A stretch of 64,000 nucleotides of DNA, from assembly GCA_016778465.1 (NCBI GenBank), contig JADHPM010000002.1, positions 62,001 to 126,000 of the forward strand, written 5' to 3'. Every line of letters begins with the position of its first letter. Position 1 is the first letter of the stretch. Of the stretch, positions 18,922-27,948 are shown piece after piece. This stretch comes from Methylophilaceae bacterium. Its GTDB lineage: Bacteria > Pseudomonadota > Gammaproteobacteria > Burkholderiales > Methylophilaceae. The notes below the pieces were generated by a model. It had not been told where the DNA came from and searched no databases. It saw only the letters and a program-made list of their open reading frames with translations. A program made the position numbers and the translations under genes.

Positions 18922-19472
18922 TTGCTGATTATGAAAAAAGTCAACTGGTGATTGTTGATGTGCAAGAAAAACTTGCCTCGGCGATGCCAAAAGAGGTAGT
19001 GAACAAACTTTTAAAGCGTTGTGAATTAATTGTAACTGCAGCAGCAGAATTAAGCATTCCTTACATATGTACTGAACAATATCCCAAAGGATTAGGCAAA
19101 ACATTAACCTCGATGTTACCTTTTTTATCAGACGCTAAATTTGTCGAAAAAAAAGTTTTTGACTGTATGGCGGAACCAGTATTTACTCGTTGTTTAGTTA
19201 AGACTAGGCCACAAATCTATTTAATGGGTATGGAGGCACATATATGTATTTTACAAACGGCATTGTCATTAATTGAAAAGGGCAAAGAAGTTTTTGTCAT
19301 TGAAGATGCAATCATATCGCGTAATATTTTGAATAAACAAAATGCAATTAGTCGCCTTCGTCAGGCTGGTTGCATTATTACTAATACAGAGTCAGTTGTG
19401 TTTGAATGGATAGGATCAGCTGACAATGAAGCTTTTAAAAAAGTTGCCCCGCTTATCAAAGATATTGATTAA
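18918..19472 (+). CDS. Isochorismatase-family hydrolase
   Basis: A 184-residue cysteine hydrolase of the isochorismatase superfamily. The expected triad is Asp14 (VIVDVQ), a lysine in FVEKKVFDC (78 or 79) and Cys110 (GMEAHIC), with the usual non-prolyl cis-peptide region at MEAH. The closest pattern is YcaC-like or nicotinamidase-like small hydrolases, so the substrate is unknown. The ATG overlaps the tolC stop (ATGA), suggesting coupling. The 3' end overlaps the convergent waaA gene by 17 nt. Confidence 0.8.
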   Translation: MIADYEKSQLVIVDVQEKLASAMPKEVVNKLLKRCELIVTAAAELSIPYICTEQYPKGLGKTLTSMLPFLSDAKFVEKKVFDCMAEPVFTRCLVKTRPQIYLMGMEAHICILQTALSLIEKGKEVFVIEDAIISRNILNKQNAISRLRQAGCIITNTESVVFEWIGSADNEAFKKVAPLIKDID

Positions 19473-20709
19473 TAATTTTAATCAATCTATCACTCGCCCC
19501 ACGATTTGAGTTAAGAAATTTTTTTCTCTGCCTTTTTAAACTTCCATCATCTTTTTCGGTAATGAGTTTTTTAATTATGGGTTTTAGACTTTCAAGTTTC
19601 TCAAAGCGATAAAAAACCCCTTTTTGGGTAGCTTCTTCAATTATTGATTGGAAATTATAAATCGAGGGACCGATGGCAATGGGTTTATCTAAAGCAAGGG
19701 CCTCAATAGGGTTTTGTGAGCCATAATTCTTAATACTACCTCCAAGGATGACAAAGTCTGCCAAATTATAATACATATACATCTCCCCCATCGTGTCACC
19801 CAAAATCACTGAGGGCGTAGTTAATTTTTTTTGGTCACGGCTTTTTCTAGCATAGTTTAGAGAGTATTTTTTAATCAGATCCTCAATTTTGTCAAAACGT
19901 TGAGGATGCCTAGGAACAATAATAAGTAAAGAGTTAGGTAAATTTAAATCCTTAACGAAACTGAGAACTTCCTCCTCCTCTCCATCGCGAGTGCTTGCCG
20001 CCAAAAGAACAAATTTTTTTGAAAAGCCAAAGGCTTTTCGCAAAGATAATGATGCTCCATTGATATTTCTTGGGACGGGAAAATCAAACTTTGTATTACC
20101 GATAACATTGATGTTTTTATTTGTCAGTTGCAGGAAATTAGTTTTGTCGGCTAATGTTTGAACATATAAGGTTTCAACACAATTAAGAACTTGCTGTGTG
20201 AATCGCTTAATTAATAAGTATTTTTGTAACGATTTTTTTGATAGGCGGCCATTAATTAAAAAAAGTGGTATTTTTTTCTTTTTTGATTCAAAAAATAAAT
20301 TAGGCCATATCTCTGTTTCAACGATAAGTCCAATGTCAGGTGAATAGTTGCTTAAAAACTTTTTCATCATCCATGAGTTGTCATAGGGAAGGTAGCGCCG
20401 GATAATTCTGGTAGAGCTTTTTAAAGGGGTTTGCCTTCCAGTTAGTGTTCCATGAGTTATTAAGAGATTGACGTCTTTATGTTCTTTTAAAATTTTACTA
20501 ACCAAGGGATTAATAGCATTTGTCTCTCCCACAGAGACTGCATGAATCCATATTAGTTTTTTATTTTTCAGCCCCTCTGGCGCACAAAAACCAAAGCGTT
20601 CCCGCCAATGACATAATAGATCTTTATTCGAGAAGCTTTTAAATATCAGTCTTAAAAAAGCCAGTGGGATGAAAATCAATATTAAAATACGATAAAAAAA
20701 TAAAGTCAT
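19456..20709 (-). CDS. waaA: 3-deoxy-D-manno-octulosonic acid (Kdo) transferase WaaA
   Basis: A 417-residue GT-B glycosyltransferase (GT30) that adds Kdo to lipid A precursor at the cytoplasmic face of the inner membrane. An N-terminal membrane anchor (about 1-20) is followed by the ERFGF motif, IWIHAVSVGETNA with the catalytic Glu, ETEIWPN, and the late GGSIKNYGSQNPIEA sugar-nucleotide site. Length is normal. This confirms an LPS-bearing cell. It converges on the isochorismatase-like gene, overlapping by 17 nt. Confidence 0.95.
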   Translation of the reverse strand: MTLFFYRILILIFIPLAFLRLIFKSFSNKDLLCHWRERFGFCAPEGLKNKKLIWIHAVSVGETNAINPLVSKILKEHKDVNLLITHGTLTGRQTPLKSSTRIIRRYLPYDNSWMMKKFLSNYSPDIGLIVETEIWPNLFFESKKKKIPLFLINGRLSKKSLQKYLLIKRFTQQVLNCVETLYVQTLADKTNFLQLTNKNINVIGNTKFDFPVPRNINGASLSLRKAFGFSKKFVLLAASTRDGEEEEVLSFVKDLNLPNSLLIIVPRHPQRFDKIEDLIKKYSLNYARKSRDQKKLTTPSVILGDTMGEMYMYYNLADFVILGGSIKNYGSQNPIEALALDKPIAIGPSIYNFQSIIEEATQKGVFYRFEKLESLKPIIKKLITEKDDGSLKRQRKKFLNSNRGASDRLIKIINQYL

Positions 20710-20838
20710 CTCAAGATTTTCTCATATTCAACAATTGTTTTACTTTTTTATTTCGGGGCGTTTTACGCACTCTTTTTAGCCATTATTGTTCTCTATCCTA
20801 ATTTTAATTAAAAAGTTTATTTTTTCTTGAAATAATAC

Positions 20839-20893
20839 TTGACCAACCACAATCAGATGTTAGAATTTTTTGGAAGAACACAACATGTTGTGG
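20839..20893 (+). promoter_or_regulatory. nrdJ promoter with candidate pair of NrdR boxes
   Basis: TTGACC (20839-20844) and TAGAAT (20861-20866) are separated by 16 nt, a good sigma-70 pair. A perfect palindrome CACAACATGTTGTG (20879-20892) lies just after the expected start site. A weaker related 16-mer (20847-20862) lies between -35 and -10. The 16-mer centres are 31 nt apart, the spacing known for NrdR boxes. The box sequences only partly match the NrdR consensus, so the operator call is inference. Confidence 0.45.
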
Positions 20894-20957
20894 TTACCCA
20901 TAAAATACACGTTGTTTACCTTTTTCTTTAGAAATATCAATATATTAGGGGACTTGA

Positions 20958-23120
20958 ATGCTTAAAGCTGTTTCATCAGAATCAAATTTGCCAGCTTCAG
21001 ATGAAGTGAGTGTGCCGATTCAATCAGTATCACTTGACATCTGGGATAAAAAATATCGCCTAAAAGCTAAGAATGGTAAGTTTGTGGATGCCGACATTCA
21101 AGAGACCTACAAAAGGGTTGCAAAAGCTTTGGCTGAAGTAGAGGAGCCAGCCATTAGAGAAAAATGGCATGAGAATTTTCTTTGGGCATTAGAGCATGGC
21201 GCCATCCCTGCTGGTCGAATTACTTCAAATGCTGGCGCATTAGAACATAAACCTGCAACCAGTACCATAAATTGTACCGTCTCAGGTGTTATCGAAGATA
21301 GTATGTCAGGCATTCTAGACAAAGTACATGAGGCGGGACTTACACTTAAGGCGGGTTGCGGAATTGGTTATGAATATTCTACATTGCGACCAAAAGGAGC
21401 ATTCGTTGCCGGTGCAGGAGCTTATACAAGTGGACCATTGTCCTTTATGGATATCTATGATCGTATGTGTTTTACAGTATCCAGTGCTGGTGGACGACGC
21501 GGCGCACAAATGGCAACTTTTGATATTTCGCATCCCGATGTGGCAGATTTTATAAAGGTAAAAAGAGAAGATGGTCGTTTGCGCCAGTTTAATCTCTCAT
21601 GTCTGATCACAAAAGAATTTATGGAGGCAGTTAAAGCTGACGCAGATTGGAAACTTGCATTTCCTGTAACAGAAAAAGAGGCTAAAGAAGAGAAATTAGA
21701 CCTTGATGATGAGGCGCAAGTAGTGTGGCGAGAGTGGCCAAATCCAGATAAATATTTGCTTGAACACAAAGGTCCTCGAGCTGGAAAAGTAGCTTGTAAA
21801 GTATATAAGACAATGAAAGCTTTGCGTTTATGGGATGTCATCATGGCCTCCACTTATGACTATGCGGAGCCAGGGTTTATTTTAATTGATCGTGTAAATG
21901 AAATGAATAACAATTGGTTTTGTGAAAATATTCGCGCAACAAATCCTTGTGGAGAACAACCTCTACCTCCTTATGGGGCTTGTCTTCTTGGCTCGGTAAA
22001 TTTAACGCGCTTTGTGAAAGCTCCTTTCACTGACGAAGCATTTTTTGATTGGGATGAGTACAGAAAGGTTGTGAGCATATTCACACGTATGCTGGACAAT
22101 GTTGTAGAAATTAATGGTCTTCCATTAGAAAAACAAAGGGAAGAAATTGCCAGAAAAAGAAGACATGGCATGGGTTACCTGGGCTTGGGTTCCACTCTCG
22201 CTATGATGAAAATGGTTTATGGAGATGAAAAATCAATTGCTTTTACAGAGGAAGTCACAAAGGTTCTGGCAGAAGAGGGATGGAAAACTGGAATTGAGCT
22301 AGCAAAAGAAAAGGGCGTTGCTCCAATTATGGAGGAACTCTTTGAAGTTACTCAAGAAATGATGATCATGCGACCTGAGATGGCTAAAGATGGCATTAAA
22401 GTCGGCGATAAAATTGCTGGTAAAGTTCTGATGGGCCGCTATAGTCGTTACATGCAACAATTTCCGATTGAGATAAGGGAGGAAATTGCTAATAACGGGG
22501 TTCGCTTTAGTCACCATAGCTCAATTGCCCCCACAGGAACAATCTCCTTGTCACTTGCAAACAACGCAAGTAATGGTATTGAACCTTCATTTGCGCATCA
22601 CTATAACCGAAACGTAATTAGAGAAGGCAAGAAAACAAAAGAAAAGGTTGATGTATTTTCATTTGAGCTTCTTGCATATCGTCATTTAATCAATGAAAAA
22701 GCGATGCCCTTTTCTGTAGAAGAGGACGAAAAATTACCAGACTATTTTATAGATTCTTCAACGATTAAAGCAAAGGCACATGTGGACATTCAGGCTGCTG
22801 CTCAGAAGTGGATCGATAGTTCAATATCAAAAACTATTAACGTCCCAACAGATTATGATTTTGAGGATTTTAAAAATATATATCTCTACGCCTACGAGAA
22901 AGGCTTAAAAGGTTGCACGACATTTAGATTCAATCCTGAGGCATTCCAAGGTGTCCTTGTAACTGAAAAAGATTTGGAAAATACGACCTACAAGTTTACT
23001 TTGGATGATGGCGCCATAATTGAGGTCAAGGGTAATGAAGAGATTGAGTATGACGGTGAGACACATACCGCAGCAAATCTATATGACGCGCTAAAAGAGG
23101 GATATTACGGAAAATTCTAA
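20958..23120 (+). CDS. nrdJa: Adenosylcobalamin-dependent (class II) ribonucleotide reductase, catalytic part
   Basis: A 720-residue class II ribonucleotide reductase catalytic subunit, which makes deoxyribonucleotides using a B12 radical. The cysteine of STINCTVSG (Cys106) fits one partner of the redox pair. NPCGEQPLPPYGAC (329-342) contains the thiyl-radical Cys331 and Cys342. 'HHSSIAPTGTISL' is another family block. The C-terminal redox tail is absent and lies in the separate next gene, as in the split NrdJa/NrdJb of Pseudomonas. The ATG has AGGGGA upstream. Confidence 0.93.
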   Translation: MLKAVSSESNLPASDEVSVPIQSVSLDIWDKKYRLKAKNGKFVDADIQETYKRVAKALAEVEEPAIREKWHENFLWALEHGAIPAGRITSNAGALEHKPATSTINCTVSGVIEDSMSGILDKVHEAGLTLKAGCGIGYEYSTLRPKGAFVAGAGAYTSGPLSFMDIYDRMCFTVSSAGGRRGAQMATFDISHPDVADFIKVKREDGRLRQFNLSCLITKEFMEAVKADADWKLAFPVTEKEAKEEKLDLDDEAQVVWREWPNPDKYLLEHKGPRAGKVACKVYKTMKALRLWDVIMASTYDYAEPGFILIDRVNEMNNNWFCENIRATNPCGEQPLPPYGACLLGSVNLTRFVKAPFTDEAFFDWDEYRKVVSIFTRMLDNVVEINGLPLEKQREEIARKRRHGMGYLGLGSTLAMMKMVYGDEKSIAFTEEVTKVLAEEGWKTGIELAKEKGVAPIMEELFEVTQEMMIMRPEMAKDGIKVGDKIAGKVLMGRYSRYMQQFPIEIREEIANNGVRFSHHSSIAPTGTISLSLANNASNGIEPSFAHHYNRNVIREGKKTKEKVDVFSFELLAYRHLINEKAMPFSVEEDEKLPDYFIDSSTIKAKAHVDIQAAAQKWIDSSISKTINVPTDYDFEDFKNIYLYAYEKGLKGCTTFRFNPEAFQGVLVTEKDLENTTYKFTLDDGAIIEVKGNEEIEYDGETHTAANLYDALKEGYYGKF

Positions 23121-23129
23121 GGAAAGATC

Positions 23130-23801
23130 ATGGCAATAAAAATTGATAATAAAATTGTAGGTTACGGGATCTCTGAGCCAGAAAAAAATCAGTCAGCAGA
23201 AGAGGCCAGCAATGTGTTTCAGTTGGGTGAGCCGTTGGACCGTCCTGAAAAAATAACTGGCACAACGTATAAAGTAAAAACGCCTGTGACAGACCATGCC
23301 TTCTACATTACCATTAATGATGTTGTCATGAATGAAGGCACCCCCCAAGAACATCGCCGTCCTTTTGAAATTTTTGTAAACTCAAAAAACATGGAACATT
23401 TTCAATGGATTGTTGCTTTGACACGGGTTATGTCAGCAGTCTTTAGAAAGGGTGGAGACGTAACCTTTTTGGTGGAAGAGCTTGAGTCGGTGTTTGATCC
23501 AAGTGGAGGGTATTATAAAAAAGGTGGCAAATATATCCCCAGTCTAGTTGCTGAACTTGGGCATGTGGTTGAGACCCATCTTGAGCATATTGGTATGTTA
23601 AAAAGCAATGAACCTGATCAACATCAAAAGAAATTAATTGATGAAAAAAAAGATGAATACCTAAAAAAAAATCAAAATAGTCTTGATGCAAGTGGCTTCC
23701 CAAAGGATGCTCAACTTTGTGCAAAGTGCCAAACAAAAGCAGCCATTCTCATGGATGGTTGTTTAACCTGTTTGAATTGTGGTGAAAGTAAATGTGGATA
23801 G
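23130..23801 (+). CDS. nrdJb: NrdJb: TSCPD/C-terminal part of split class II ribonucleotide reductase
   Basis: A 223-residue protein starting 9 nt after the nrdJa stop. The middle part (about 70-150, with FEIFVNSKNMEHFQWIVALT) is the TSCPD domain found at the C-terminus of class II reductases. The tail holds CAKCQTK and CLTCLNCGESKCG, a cysteine-rich zinc-ribbon and redox-shuttle element that would re-reduce the active site of NrdJa. Splitting the enzyme over two genes matches Pseudomonas aeruginosa NrdJab. Confidence 0.88.
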   Translation: MAIKIDNKIVGYGISEPEKNQSAEEASNVFQLGEPLDRPEKITGTTYKVKTPVTDHAFYITINDVVMNEGTPQEHRRPFEIFVNSKNMEHFQWIVALTRVMSAVFRKGGDVTFLVEELESVFDPSGGYYKKGGKYIPSLVAELGHVVETHLEHIGMLKSNEPDQHQKKLIDEKKDEYLKKNQNSLDASGFPKDAQLCAKCQTKAAILMDGCLTCLNCGESKCG

Positions 23802-23861
23802 TTTAGTGAACTATAGCGGTAGTTAGCTATCTATCAAAGATTAATCATTACAACTAGACTT

Positions 23862-24842
23862 ATGACAAGATATTTTGCGTTAATTTTCTTGCTGATTAGT
23901 TTTAGCATTTCAGCCCAACCTTCCAGGGAACTTCTTTTTTCGATTAATCCATCCATATTGAAGGTTCATGTTGCCACAAAAGAAGGAAATCATGGGGTCG
24001 GCTCGGGTGTCGTGGTTGCAAAAGACTATGTCGTTACCAATTGTCATGTCATTGCGAATGCGCAAGGAGTGCACGTTACAAAATATGGTTACAGCTATTC
24101 GCCAACAGCATTGATAGCTAATTGGAAAAAAGATCTTTGCATTCTCAAGTTTAAATTTCTTGAATTACGTCCTGTAAAATTAGGTTCCACAGCTACGCTG
24201 ATGTATGAAACAGAAGTCTTCGGTAAAAGCTATGGAGGAAATACCATCAAGCCTCATACTTCCTATGGTAAGGTTAAGGGACTCCATTTATTTGATGACT
24301 ATCATGTCGTACAATCCTCTGCTTGGTTCTCATTGGGCGCGAGTGGTGGCGGATTGTTTAATAATGAGGGAGAGTTAATCGGGGTAACCACATTTAAAAC
24401 TGCTGGAAGGTTCGCATTTTATTATAGTATGCCAGTGGAAATAATTAAAGATATGCTGGCTCATGGAGAAGAAATATCCGTTACTACACAGTCAGATTTG
24501 CCCTTTTGGGATGCCCCGGAACAACAACTTCCATACTTTATGAGGGTTGCAGGCCCCTTAAAAAACGAAGAATGGTTAAAACTTAATACTATTTCTCAAG
24601 AATGGGTGGAGGCTGAGCCAGCCTCCTCTGAAGCGAAAGTTCACTTAGCAATCAGCTTGTACCATAAGAGCGACTTTAATCAAGCAAAAAAATTATTTAT
24701 CGATGTTACGAAATCAAACAGCCGCCATACGCAATGCTATTATTATCTCTACAAAATTGCTGAAAAAGAAAATTTAGTGAGTGAGCAAGAAAAATATAAA
24801 AAAATTGTCATGCAATTAGATGAAAATTTATTAGAGGAATAA
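23862..24842 (+). CDS. Secreted trypsin-like serine protease with TPR-like tail
   Basis: A 326-residue protein with a signal peptide (about 1-18, ending ISA). The chymotrypsin-fold triad is His62 (TNCHVI), Asp91 (KKDLCILK) and Ser161 (GASGGG). There is no PDZ domain, unlike DegP. The C-terminal about 90 residues are helical, with repeats such as AKVHLAISLYHKSDFNQA resembling TPR units that could hold a partner. It is followed, with stop and start overlapping (TAATG), by a small lipoprotein, so the two are probably made together. Substrate is unknown; periplasmic quality control is a guess. Confidence 0.78.
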   Translation: MTRYFALIFLLISFSISAQPSRELLFSINPSILKVHVATKEGNHGVGSGVVVAKDYVVTNCHVIANAQGVHVTKYGYSYSPTALIANWKKDLCILKFKFLELRPVKLGSTATLMYETEVFGKSYGGNTIKPHTSYGKVKGLHLFDDYHVVQSSAWFSLGASGGGLFNNEGELIGVTTFKTAGRFAFYYSMPVEIIKDMLAHGEEISVTTQSDLPFWDAPEQQLPYFMRVAGPLKNEEWLKLNTISQEWVEAEPASSEAKVHLAISLYHKSDFNQAKKLFIDVTKSNSRHTQCYYYLYKIAEKENLVSEQEKYKKIVMQLDENLLEE

Positions 24843-25213
24843 TGTTTAATATAAAATGCGTAGTTCTTTCGTTAACACTATTCTTGTCATCGTGCGCTGG
24901 GATCGTTTTTGACCCAGAAAAAGTTGCAGATACATTTTCTTGGAATACTGAGGAGGGACCTTCCCAATTACCTGATGGAGTAACCCTGTATGAGTGTGAT
25001 GCTAAAGAAACTTTTTATATAAAATATCTTGAGGATGGAAAATCTTTATGGATTACCTTCCTAAAGCGTGAACTCAAGCTTTCTCAGCTTGAGACAAATC
25101 CACTCCATTTTGCTAATGGAGATACTTTACTTGCTTTAGAGGAAGAGAATATTTATATCAAAAATGCTGATGACGTTACCTACGAAAATTGTAAGGAAAA
25201 AAAATTCGATTAG
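24842..25213 (+). CDS. Small lipoprotein, possibly MliC-like lysozyme inhibitor
   Basis: A 123-residue lipoprotein with lipobox LSSC and Cys18. The mature part has LYECDAKETFYIKYLEDG, a long beta-rich middle, FANGDTLLA and a closing YENC. A cysteine at each end and a 'Y.C ... v.y ... ' pattern resemble the MliC/PliC inhibitors of C-type lysozyme, although the match is partial and no decisive motif is present. It starts on the stop of the protease gene (TAATG). Confidence 0.6.
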   Translation: MFNIKCVVLSLTLFLSSCAGIVFDPEKVADTFSWNTEEGPSQLPDGVTLYECDAKETFYIKYLEDGKSLWITFLKRELKLSQLETNPLHFANGDTLLALEEENIYIKNADDVTYENCKEKKFD

Positions 25214-25273
25214 GGTTGTTTTCATTTTTAACTTGAGGTAATTTATCCATATGACTTAATCATTGAGGTGATT

Positions 25274-25474
25274 ATGGATAACAAATATGGTTTAGGCAGT
25301 TCAAAAGTAGCGTCAGAGTTACACAAGAAAAACCAAGAGGTAAAGTGTGGTTTTTGTCAAAGTGAACACTTGCACTATTGCCCCACTATGCAAGATCATC
25401 AGTGTGAAGATTGTGGTGAATGGCAAAACGATATCCCTTCAAACTATTCTACAGGTCGCAGTGCAGATTATTAA
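25274..25474 (+). CDS. Small zinc-ribbon protein
   Basis: A 66-residue protein. The ATG at 25274 is preferred over an upstream GTG because GAGGTG lies at a proper distance. Two cysteine pairs, CGFC (about 25-28) and CEDC (about 45-48), with HLHYCP between them, form a likely zinc ribbon. The N-terminus (KYGLGSSKVASELHKK) is helical and the C-terminus is Ser/Tyr-rich. No function is known; such ribbons often bind nucleic acid or protein. Confidence 0.65.
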   Translation: MDNKYGLGSSKVASELHKKNQEVKCGFCQSEHLHYCPTMQDHQCEDCGEWQNDIPSNYSTGRSADY

Positions 25475-25541
25475 TCACTAGGCCTATCTTTTACATCAAT
25501 TTTTAGTAGAATTGTCAGTATTTATTTTTGAGGTTTTTTAC

Positions 25542-26282
25542 ATGTTAATTCAGTCAAATTTTATTGATATCGATACACCAACAGGCCCAATGCGAACCTA
25601 CGTTCATCGACCCGCTGGTGAAGGTAAATTTCCTGCCATAATGTTTTATTCGGAAATTTTTCAACAAACAGGCCCGATTGAAAGGGCAGCAAAAATTATG
25701 GCCAGTCATGGTTACTCGGTCTTAGTGCCCGAGGTATTTCACGAGTTAAATCCAATTGGAACGGTTCTTGAGTATGATGATGCTGGTCGTGAGAAGGGTA
25801 ATGCTGACAAGTCTGCAAAAGATGTAGAGGGCTATGATTCAGATAATCAGGCAATGGTTGCTTGGGTAAAAACACAGCCATGGTTTAATGGCAATATTGG
25901 TGCGATGGGGTTTTGTATTGGCGGTCATCTCGCATTTCGAGCTGCATTGCATCCCGATGTAAAGGCTACCGCATGCTTCTACGCAACCGATTTGCATACA
26001 GATACTATTCCCAACAAACAAGGACAACATAGCATGGAGAGGCTTGCTGATATTAAAGGGGAATTATTGATGATTTGGGGTAAGCAAGACACACATATCC
26101 CGACAGATAAACGTGTTGAAATTCATAACAAACTCTTGGGTACTGATATTATTTTTAGCTGGCATGAGTTTAATGCGCAACATGCTTTTATGCGGGACGA
26201 GGGTGACCGATATGATCCAGAGGCAGCGATGATATGCTACCAACTATCTTTACGTATGTTTGCCCGAAAACTTTTTAACTAA
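25542..26282 (+). CDS. Dienelactone hydrolase family protein
   Basis: A 246-residue alpha/beta hydrolase. The ATG at 25542 is chosen because GAGG precedes it and the homologous sequence begins there; a longer frame exists upstream. The triad is Cys125 in GFCIGGH, Asp183 in GKQDTHIP and His214 in NAQHAF, which is the dienelactone hydrolase pattern with a cysteine nucleophile. The family opens lactone rings or acts as a general carboxyl esterase; the substrate here is unknown. It stands alone, converging with a possible 50-codon ORF. Confidence 0.88.
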   Translation: MLIQSNFIDIDTPTGPMRTYVHRPAGEGKFPAIMFYSEIFQQTGPIERAAKIMASHGYSVLVPEVFHELNPIGTVLEYDDAGREKGNADKSAKDVEGYDSDNQAMVAWVKTQPWFNGNIGAMGFCIGGHLAFRAALHPDVKATACFYATDLHTDTIPNKQGQHSMERLADIKGELLMIWGKQDTHIPTDKRVEIHNKLLGTDIIFSWHEFNAQHAFMRDEGDRYDPEAAMICYQLSLRMFARKLFN

Positions 26283-26431
26283 ACGCAGTCTGAAAATGCT
26301 TCTAGGGACCTGAAAAAAATTTTTCGATTGTCTAATTGATTTTTTTTAGGGAGATCTTTTTTTTGATGATTTAAATCACCTATTTCCGCGTTGTTTTTGA
26401 GCTCTGCATTTTTTGCCTTGTCGTCTTTCAT
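26279..26431 (-). CDS. Small basic protein candidate (50 aa)
   Basis: An unlisted minus-strand frame starts at ATG 26431 with AAGGA eight bases upstream and stops at TAG 26281-26279, overlapping the dienelactone hydrolase stop. The first 37 residues are dominated by Lys, Asp, Asn and Gln; the last 13 (IFFRSLEAFSDCV) are more hydrophobic and end near a cysteine. I recognise no family. A good ribosome site and a stop exactly at the neighbour's end favour a gene, but 50 codons of AT-rich sequence can arise by chance. Confidence 0.35.
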   Translation of the reverse strand: MKDDKAKNAELKNNAEIGDLNHQKKDLPKKNQLDNRKIFFRSLEAFSDCV

Positions 26432-26568
26432 TTTTTTTCCTTTTGGGAATTTAAATTAGGGATTGTGTCCCATTTATTGAATTGATTTTGTTTATAACAA
26501 AAGATTCAATTTTTAAAAAATAAATAAATTAGGTAATATTTACTTATCAAATATAGGTTTATTTTAAT

Positions 26569-26772
26569 ATGAAAATAGTTATCAATGGAACTCCCAAAGA
26601 ATTTGATGTAGAGTCAATGACAGCAGAAGATCTCGTAAAAATTCTTCAACTGCAGGGAAAGCGGTTCGCCATTGAGTGTAATGGTGAGATTATGCCTCGA
26701 AGTTTATTTAAAGAGTTAGTGATAAAAAATGGTGATCAACTTGAGATTGTAGGAGCGGTAGGCGGTGGATAA
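26569..26772 (+). CDS. thiS: Sulfur carrier protein ThiS
   Basis: A 67-residue ubiquitin-like sulfur carrier. It ends with GAVGGG, the Gly-Gly tail that is adenylated and thiocarboxylated before donating sulfur to thiazole synthesis. The beta-grasp pattern ([12 protein letters not shown], then [13 protein letters not shown]) is clear. It overlaps thiG by 8 nt. The upstream 137 nt up to the divergent small ORF are AT-rich with no riboswitch visible. Confidence 0.93.
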   Translation: MKIVINGTPKEFDVESMTAEDLVKILQLQGKRFAIECNGEIMPRSLFKELVIKNGDQLEIVGAVGGG

Positions 26773-27568
26773 AAAAGATATTATGGTCGATGATTGGCTA
26801 ATAGCAGGACGGTCTTTTCAATCGCGATTGTTGGTAGGAACGGGCAAATACAAAGATTTTCATGAAACAAAATTGGCAATTGATCAAAGTGGTGCGCAAA
26901 TTGTGACTGTGGCCATTAGGCGAACTAATATTGGTCAAGATCAAAATGAGCCATCCTTATTGGATGTTATGCCACCTAATGAATATACTTATCTTCCTAA
27001 TACAGCAGGGTGTTACTCCGCTGACGATGCCATAAGAACACTCCGCTTAGCGCGTGAGTTATTAGATGGGCATAATTTAGTAAAGTTAGAGGTTTTGGGT
27101 GACCCCAAAACACTTTATCCAAACGTTGTTGAAACCGTTAAAGCGGCTGACATTCTTGTTAAAGATGGCTTTGATGTTATGGTTTATACCTCTGACGATC
27201 CTATTATCGCAAAGCAATTAGAGGATGTTGGCTGCTGCGCGATTATGCCTCTTGCCTCATTAATTGGTTCAGGTATGGGTATTTTGAACCCATGGAATTT
27301 AGAAATTATCATTGATACGGTAGGTGTGCCAGTGATTGTAGATGCAGGGGTAGGCACAGCATCGGATGCAGCGGTTGCGATGGAGCTTGGTTGCGATGGT
27401 GTGCTTATGAATACTGCTATCGCAACTGCAAAAGATCCAATACTCATGGCCTCTGCAATGCGAAAATCAATTGAGGCTGGCAGGGAAGCCTTTCTAGCTG
27501 GGCGCATGCAAAAGAAGTTGTATTCGGCCTCACCTAGCTCCCCAACAACAGGGTTGATTAATAAGTGA
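26765..27568 (+). CDS. thiG: Thiazole synthase ThiG
   Basis: A 267-residue TIM-barrel enzyme that builds the thiazole phosphate moiety of thiamine from DXP, dehydroglycine and ThiS-thiocarboxylate. LVGTGKY (23-29) is the family signature and Lys107 in [10 protein letters not shown] is the Schiff-base lysine. The GTG at 26765 has GGAG nine bases upstream; an ATG at 26783 is a possible alternative. The stop overlaps the apaG start (GTGA). Confidence 0.95.
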   Translation: MDKKDIMVDDWLIAGRSFQSRLLVGTGKYKDFHETKLAIDQSGAQIVTVAIRRTNIGQDQNEPSLLDVMPPNEYTYLPNTAGCYSADDAIRTLRLARELLDGHNLVKLEVLGDPKTLYPNVVETVKAADILVKDGFDVMVYTSDDPIIAKQLEDVGCCAIMPLASLIGSGMGILNPWNLEIIIDTVGVPVIVDAGVGTASDAAVAMELGCDGVLMNTAIATAKDPILMASAMRKSIEAGREAFLAGRMQKKLYSASPSSPTTGLINK

Positions 27569-27948
27569 AAAAATTAATTTCAAGTGAAATTGAGATTGTC
27601 GTAGCAACACAATTTATTTCCGAAAGATCTGTCATTGAACACAACCGTTTCTTTTTTACTTACACTGTTTCAATTAAGAATTCCAGTTCACAGAAAGTTC
27701 AGTTAGTGAGGCGACATTGGATTTTTGAAAATGCGCTTGGTGAGACATTTGAGGTCAAGGGCTCCGGTGTTGTGGGTGAAAAGCCAGTCATCCCTGCGGG
27801 TGGTGTGTATAGTTACACAAGCGCAACAGAAATTAATACACCCTCGGGGGTAATGTATGGTGCTTATCAAATGCTCGATGAGAGCGCGAGAGAATTTGAA
27901 GCAAAAATTGAAAAATTTACATTGATCATGCCTAGGGTGTTGCACTAA
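27565..27948 (+). CDS. apaG: ApaG (DUF525) protein
   Basis: A 127-residue fibronectin-III-like protein. The family block [11 protein letters not shown] and the GSGVVGE glycine loop are present, as is [12 protein letters not shown]. Proteins of this family are linked to Co2+/Mg2+ efflux phenotypes and bind nucleotides in some species; the biochemical role is unsettled. GTG start overlapping thiG by 4 nt; the stop overlaps the mltA start by 1 nt (TAATG). Confidence 0.93.
   Translation: MKKLISSEIEIVVATQFISERSVIEHNRFFFTYTVSIKNSSSQKVQLVRRHWIFENALGETFEVKGSGVVGEKPVIPAGGVYSYTSATEINTPSGVMYGAYQMLDESAREFEAKIEKFTLIMPRVLH

Noticed and set aside
20710-20957. Possible cobalamin riboswitch before nrdJ
   Set aside because: The region is AT-rich and lacks the B12-box; the visible elements are a promoter and palindromes instead.
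26432-26568. Second TPP riboswitch ahead of thiS
   Set aside because: No THI core was found; only a weak GGGA/TCCC stem is present.
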